Assembly (NCBI GenBank): GCA_024516035.1
Contig: CM044966.1
Location: 23,185,983-23,249,982 of the forward strand
DNA: 64,000 nucleotides
Direction of reading: 5' to 3'
Source of the DNA: Bactericera cockerelli
Taxonomy: Eukaryota > Arthropoda > Insecta > Hemiptera > Triozidae
Part shown: one piece after another, positions 59,770 through 64,000 of the stretch
How the letters are laid out: each line of letters begins with the position of its first letter
How positions within the stretch are numbered: the first letter of the stretch is position 1
Translations under genes and position numbers: made by a program
Notes under the pieces: generated by a model
What the model was told of the DNA's origin: nothing
Seen by the model: the letters and a program-made list of their open reading frames with translations, nothing else
Databases searched by the model: none

Positions 59770-61059
59770 ATGTCAACATTTAAAGGTCTATTTGATGAAA
59801 AGGAGTTGAGACACATAGCTGCTGATTATTTTGAACCTAGTGTCCATCATTGTAAGGCATTTTTCTTCTCTCATGCTCACACTGATCACATGTGTGGCCT
59901 AAATGCTACTTTTGGACAACACTTGAAAGACAACCCAAACAAGAAAATTTACTGTTCTCTCATAACCAAAGAGTTCTTCTCAAAACTTGACAAATATTCC
60001 TCGGGATTTGATTTGGACAGTCTTGTTGTGTTGGATATTGGTGTTTCTCATTTGCTGACAGTCCATGATCAGTATATGACTGTAACATTGATCCCTGCAG
60101 GGCATTGTCCTGGCTCTGTTATGTTCTTGTTTGAAGTGAATGATGTTTGTGTATTGTTCACCGGAGACTTCCGATATGATTCTAATGACATAAGTAAACT
60201 TAAGCAATTGAAGAACTCAGATGGATCATTGAAAAAGATTAATAATATTTATTTGGACACTACATTTGCATATGAGGAGTACAAAAACTTTCCTAGTAGA
60301 AAGCAAAGTTTGCAGGCTATACTAACAGAAATTAACAAATGGCTCAGAGAGAGCAAAGACAATGTTGTGAATCTAGAACTTCCAGCTAGATTTGCATATG
60401 AGTTTGTATTTGGATCTATTCATGAGAGACTAAAAATCAAGGTTCATGTGCCAACAGTCAAACTCGATCTTTACCAGAACATCACAGACATTTTTCAAAG
60501 TGTTACTGATGATTCCAGATCTCAGGTGCATTCATGCCCAAGTCATGCATCTTGTGTAAGAGATCAAGGAAGAAATACACTCACAATACGACTATGTACA
60601 ATGTTGTTCAAAGAGTCTTTTGTTGAATATTGTGGTGGTGGTGTGTACAAGAATTGTGATGCCTCGGAGATAAAAATCTTCTATGCCACACACTCTTCAT
60701 TAAATGAATTGAGGACTTTTGTGAAATATCTTTCTCCTCTGAAAGTAACCCCATTTGTCATTCAGCCGGGGACTGGTGTCAATTTAGAAATCCTTACAGA
60801 GCGAGTGCTAAAATCTCCTGATACAATTATTGAGAACTCTCAGCCATACAATTCAATGCTTGAGTCACCTGTGAAGAAGAAAGCCAGAGTAGAATTTCAT
60901 GAGGAGACGCTCAATCTGAAATCTGGATCTGGTTGGACTCTTGCCTCTTCCAGTGTTCTTGTGCAAAAGGACCACACTTCTGTATTGAAATCAAATAATT
61001 CCAATCGTAAGCTTTTATCTTTAAATATTGAATCTCCTCCAAGCTCACCTGATTCTTGA
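59770..61059 (+). CDS. DCLRE1C: Artemis/SNM1-type metallo-beta-lactamase (beta-CASP) nuclease
   Basis: 429 residues from ATG 59770; an upstream TTG extension is only 11 codons and follows a CTGATTGCAG acceptor, so a non-coding upstream exon is likely. The start MSTFKG resembles human Artemis MSSFEG. Metal-binding motifs: HAHTDH at 35-40, AGHCPGSVMFLF with His112, FTGDFR with Asp133, YLDTTF with Asp163. A beta-CASP domain follows to about residue 360, then a short basic/Ser tail with KKKAR and SPPSSPDS. Human Artemis has about 690 residues; the long regulatory tail is absent here. Known role: 5'-3' exo- and endonuclease opening hairpins and trimming ends in non-homologous end joining. Intronless coding region. 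Confidence 0.9.
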   Translation: MSTFKGLFDEKELRHIAADYFEPSVHHCKAFFFSHAHTDHMCGLNATFGQHLKDNPNKKIYCSLITKEFFSKLDKYSSGFDLDSLVVLDIGVSHLLTVHDQYMTVTLIPAGHCPGSVMFLFEVNDVCVLFTGDFRYDSNDISKLKQLKNSDGSLKKINNIYLDTTFAYEEYKNFPSRKQSLQAILTEINKWLRESKDNVVNLELPARFAYEFVFGSIHERLKIKVHVPTVKLDLYQNITDIFQSVTDDSRSQVHSCPSHASCVRDQGRNTLTIRLCTMLFKESFVEYCGGGVYKNCDASEIKIFYATHSSLNELRTFVKYLSPLKVTPFVIQPGTGVNLEILTERVLKSPDTIIENSQPYNSMLESPVKKKARVEFHEETLNLKSGSGWTLASSSVLVQKDHTSVLKSNNSNRKLLSLNIESPPSSPDS

Positions 61060-62036
61060 TTTAAGACTAGCAAGTCAGCAGGCGTGACAGCAGAACTGGC
61101 GGCTCAAAAGAAAATCTCCACCTATTCCACCATTATTCAATAAAACTACACATTCAAGCCTTTAGCTGTAGAAACCTTTGGTCCATGGTGCAAGACAACA
61201 AAAAATACTATGGACTGTCTGGAGACGAGAATTTGTACTTTTATCTTAAGTAATAGATTTCCATTGCTATTCAAAGAAGGAATGTGGCAAGTGCCTTGGG
61301 CATCTTGCTGGCTGGAGAAGAACTAGAAGTCTTTTAACTAAAATAAAACATATTTTTTTACTTAAGTATTCTTTGCACAGATAAAATGCCGAGCTGAGTG
61401 TTTCAGACTAGACAGTTCATACTTCACCCTCATTGTATTAATAAAAAAAATTCTTTCAATAAAGTATCTACAAATCATAAGGAGTACCTATCACCTTTGG
61501 TCACTTATTTTCATACAAATTCTATATCTTAAAACAAATTAGTTTCAATTATAATAATTACAAATAAGTAATTTATTGTTAAAATAAGAGGTTAAAATAT
61601 TAATTTAATGGATATCTGCAGGATGTGTCAAAGGTTATTGATCAGACCAAAAGCCTATGTAGGTAGTTCACTTCTTCCCAACAAATTTTCTTTTCATTTC
61701 AAGTTATGATGACATGAATATTCAGAGCTACTCCCTGGTAGAGAGAGACAATATGTTCAGGTATGTTCCAACATCCATGTACATCTAGTTCAACTTTTCT
61801 TATTTCTTTTTGTACTGATTTATGTATTCTTATGAATATTTTTGTTGTTGTAAAACTCAACTATTAGATTGTTGTATTTTTTGGATCTATACAAAATTTC
61901 TTTACAAAGTCACTAAAAATCTAATAAATTGGAAAATTTTCAACATGAACTTAAATATCTTTGAACGTTTTTTTTTTATTTAAAAAAAAGGTTTTATGGT
62001 CTTCAGTGTTTGAAATTTTTCTTGGTCTGTTTTCAG
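61060..62036. other. Artemis 3' UTR and BTB gene upstream sequence
   Basis: AATAAA at about 61140 and again at 61458 may be Artemis polyadenylation signals. 61707-61830 resembles 21580-21705 (CATGTACATCTA.TTCAACTT), a dispersed repeat. The segment ends with TTGGTCTGTTTTCAG, the acceptor before the BTB start codon. Confidence 0.5.
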
Positions 62037-62037
62037 A

Positions 62038-63534
62038 ATGTCAGACATTTCAGATTCAGAAGTTCTAAATGATGTCTATATGTACCAGAACCCTGATGTT
62101 TCTGAAACACTGGAAGAGATGTTCAACAATGAAGAGTACAGTGACACACTGTTCCTCATCAACAAATCACAATTTCATGCTTCTAGTCACCTTGTCTCTG
62201 CCTCATGCAAAGTTTTGGCCTCTGAGTTGAAAATTCATTTCAAGAATTGTGGAGATAGGGAAATAAGAATTGGATCAATTAAACATGATTCAAGTTTTTC
62301 TTTAATCTTAAAGTGCATCTATGGCTTGAAAATTGTCTTTGATGAATTGGAAACATCAGTACTGTGTGAAACTTTGAGTTTGTCTGAACGTTTTGAACTT
62401 GCAAATTTATCAGAAGAGCTCAAGTGGTTCATTTCACACCTTGAGTTTTACGAAATTAGATCTGTTGTGCCCCTTTTAAATACAGCAAAAAAATTTCAAC
62501 TCGAAGAATTGTATGAGAAATTGACAGTTTTTGCGTTTCAGAATGCTGATCAAGTTGTGAAGGACGAGACTTTTGGTGATCTAAATTATGATGTCTTGCT
62601 TGAGTTGATTAAGTCCGACTTTTTTGCTGCTTTGGAAGTTGATATACTTGGAAGTGTGCTTAGCTGGCACAGTATTAATATAAAAGATTGTGCAAGTGAC
62701 AGCGAAATTATGCCTGAAATACGTGAAAATATTGAAAACAATGTAGAAGGTAGAGAAGTCAAAGAAAAAGAAAGTGAAAACATGGTCTTGAATAAAGGAT
62801 CAAATCATTCTGGTAGATATCCTTTGAAAAATGCTTCTACTTCTGATGCATCTTGTTCAACTGTTGAAATAGGAAACAGCAAAGAACTAGAAACATTTTC
62901 AAAAAATATAATGATATCTTTGCTGTCCCATATTAGATTCGATTTGATCTCAGTTGTTCAAATGTACAATTTTTCAAACACTGAAATTTACACGAAATAC
63001 AAAAACTTTCTTCAGGACTTCAAATATTCTTCAACAAACTCTGAATGCAGGAAAACTGCCCCAGAAGCAGTAGCTGAAGTAGAATCTTCATCATTTTCCA
63101 TACCACCTACTACTCATAAATTTGTTGTACCTTGTGATTTGGACTGGGGCAAAGAGTGTGAATCAATTAGTGAACTGCTCACTGAAGATATGAAATTGAA
63201 AATTTCTTTTACTTACCAGAGACATAATGAGCAACGTCATTTGAATATGTTCTTGAAGTGGTCCTCTGATAAATTTAGTTCTTGGGAAATTCAATTTAAA
63301 TGTAAGGTTACACTAATTTCAAGGGATGAAATAAAGGCTCCTTCTTTGGTTATTCCTCAACAAGTTCCATTTGCTTCTGTGTCATTGACATCAAATGAGC
63401 CCACTGCAGAAGTTGGTATTTTCAAGTATAAAGCTAATCAACCTAATTACTATCATACCACACCTAGTCCTACCATTAGTGCTTACTTCACCTTTGAGGT
63501 GCATTTCTTTCATTTTGAAGGCAACCATGAATAA
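62038..63534 (+). CDS. BTB-BACK domain protein
   Basis: 498 residues. A BTB/POZ domain occupies about residues 20-135 (EEYSDTLFLINKSQFHASSH, LVSASCKVLASE, IYGLKIVFDE); a BACK-like helical region follows (LNTAKKFQLEELYEKLTVFA, LLELIKSDFFAALEVDILGS, VLSWHS). Then comes a Ser/Glu-rich disordered insert with a second half of the BACK region (SLLSHIRFDLISV). The C-terminal 130 residues, with LKWSSDKFSSWEIQFKCKVT, look like a beta-sandwich, possibly MATH/TRAF-like. BTB-BACK proteins often serve as Cullin-3 substrate adaptors; the substrate is unknown. An acceptor TTTTCAG lies one base before the ATG, so an upstream non-coding exon is probable. A second copy starts 1,774 bp downstream. Confidence 0.82.
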   Translation: MSDISDSEVLNDVYMYQNPDVSETLEEMFNNEEYSDTLFLINKSQFHASSHLVSASCKVLASELKIHFKNCGDREIRIGSIKHDSSFSLILKCIYGLKIVFDELETSVLCETLSLSERFELANLSEELKWFISHLEFYEIRSVVPLLNTAKKFQLEELYEKLTVFAFQNADQVVKDETFGDLNYDVLLELIKSDFFAALEVDILGSVLSWHSINIKDCASDSEIMPEIRENIENNVEGREVKEKESENMVLNKGSNHSGRYPLKNASTSDASCSTVEIGNSKELETFSKNIMISLLSHIRFDLISVVQMYNFSNTEIYTKYKNFLQDFKYSSTNSECRKTAPEAVAEVESSSFSIPPTTHKFVVPCDLDWGKECESISELLTEDMKLKISFTYQRHNEQRHLNMFLKWSSDKFSSWEIQFKCKVTLISRDEIKAPSLVIPQQVPFASVSLTSNEPTAEVGIFKYKANQPNYYHTTPSPTISAYFTFEVHFFHFEGNHE

Positions 63535-63811
63535 TTTAAAAAAATCCATGTTTTATTATTATTTTTCTCTCCCATTTCTATTGCCTTTTTAATGTACATG
63601 AAGTCCCTTAGGTTTACGTAGGAAAGTTTATGCATAGTTTTGAATATTAGTATCTATATGTTTTTTGGAACGCTAAACACAAATTTAAACTTTGCCAAAA
63701 CCAGAAAAGCACGGTAATTAGAAAAATCGACAAAAATCTCAAATTGTTTATTAAAAAAAAAGAGGTTTTATGGTTTTCAGTGTTTGAAATTTTTCTTGGT
63801 CTGTTTTCAGA

Positions 63812-64000
63812 ATGTCAGACATTTCAGATTCAGAAGTTCTAAATGATGTCTATATGTACCAGAACCCTGATGTTTCTGAAACACTGGAAGAGATGTTCAA
63901 CAATGAAGAGTACAGTGACACACTGTTCCTCATCAACAAATCACAATTTCATGCTTCTAGTCACCTTGTTTCTGCCTCATGCAAAGTTTTGGCCTCTGAG
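63812..64000 (+). CDS. Second copy of the BTB-BACK gene, cut by window edge
   Basis: The first 63 codons match 62038-62226 with a single synonymous difference (GTC to GTT); homology extends about 45 bp upstream through the acceptor. Tandem duplication with period 1,774 bp. Confidence 0.88.
   Translation, partial: MSDISDSEVLNDVYMYQNPDVSETLEEMFNNEEYSDTLFLINKSQFHASSHLVSASCKVLASE

Overview
The window is AT-rich animal genomic DNA, most likely from an arthropod and plausibly an insect (inference from gene structure, jockey/R2-type LINEs, mariner/hAT/piggyBac/pogo MITEs and many tRNA-derived SINEs; the species was not identified). Five protein-coding genes were recognised. (1) A retinoblastoma-family pocket protein (p107/p130 type) on the minus strand: 15 coding exons from 33782 down to 5390, about 797 codons, with the end of pocket B and the C-terminus beyond the left edge. 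(2) An Aurora B-type kinase on the plus strand, 5 exons, 34387-40002, 328 aa, divergent from the pocket gene. (3) An ABHD17-type depalmitoylase on the minus strand, 3 exons, 55202-50364, 287 aa. (4) A single-exon Artemis/SNM1-type nuclease on the plus strand, 59770-61059. (5) A BTB-BACK protein gene, 62038-63534, followed by a nearly identical second copy cut by the right edge.

Layout: 1-4200 is a jockey/CR1-like LINE interrupted by a mariner-like foldback element, next to truncated copies of pocket exon 15. 4204-33782 is the pocket gene with repeat-filled introns. 33783-34386 is a shared divergent promoter. 34387-40002 is Aurora B, followed by a 3' minisatellite to about 41660. 41.7-50.3 kb is a gene-free block of SINEs and MITEs. 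50.4-55.2 kb is ABHD17 with a nested LINE/hAT-MITE/SINE in its first coding intron. 55.2-59.7 kb is repeats plus a possible promoter. 59.8-64 kb holds Artemis and the duplicated BTB gene.

The most unusual feature is systematic: nine of the 15 pocket exons, and the last exon of Aurora B, are accompanied in the adjacent intron or UTR by truncated copies of one exon edge, usually still carrying the splice donor or acceptor. They range from single decayed pieces to arrays of 13 acceptors (exon 11) or more than 40 donors (exon 14). In the better preserved copies the differences from the real exon are almost all synonymous. The affected exons are mostly GC-rich; AT-rich exons of the same and neighbouring genes are largely free of copies. 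Whether this is genuine stepwise exon-edge amplification or partly an assembly/haplotype effect needs long reads.

Functional link: p107/p130 proteins are subunits of the DREAM repressor, which acts through E2F and CHR sites, and Aurora kinases are classic DREAM targets. The 604-bp divergent promoter contains a perfect E2F site and a CDE-N4-CHR arrangement, suggesting co-regulation and pocket-protein autoregulation.
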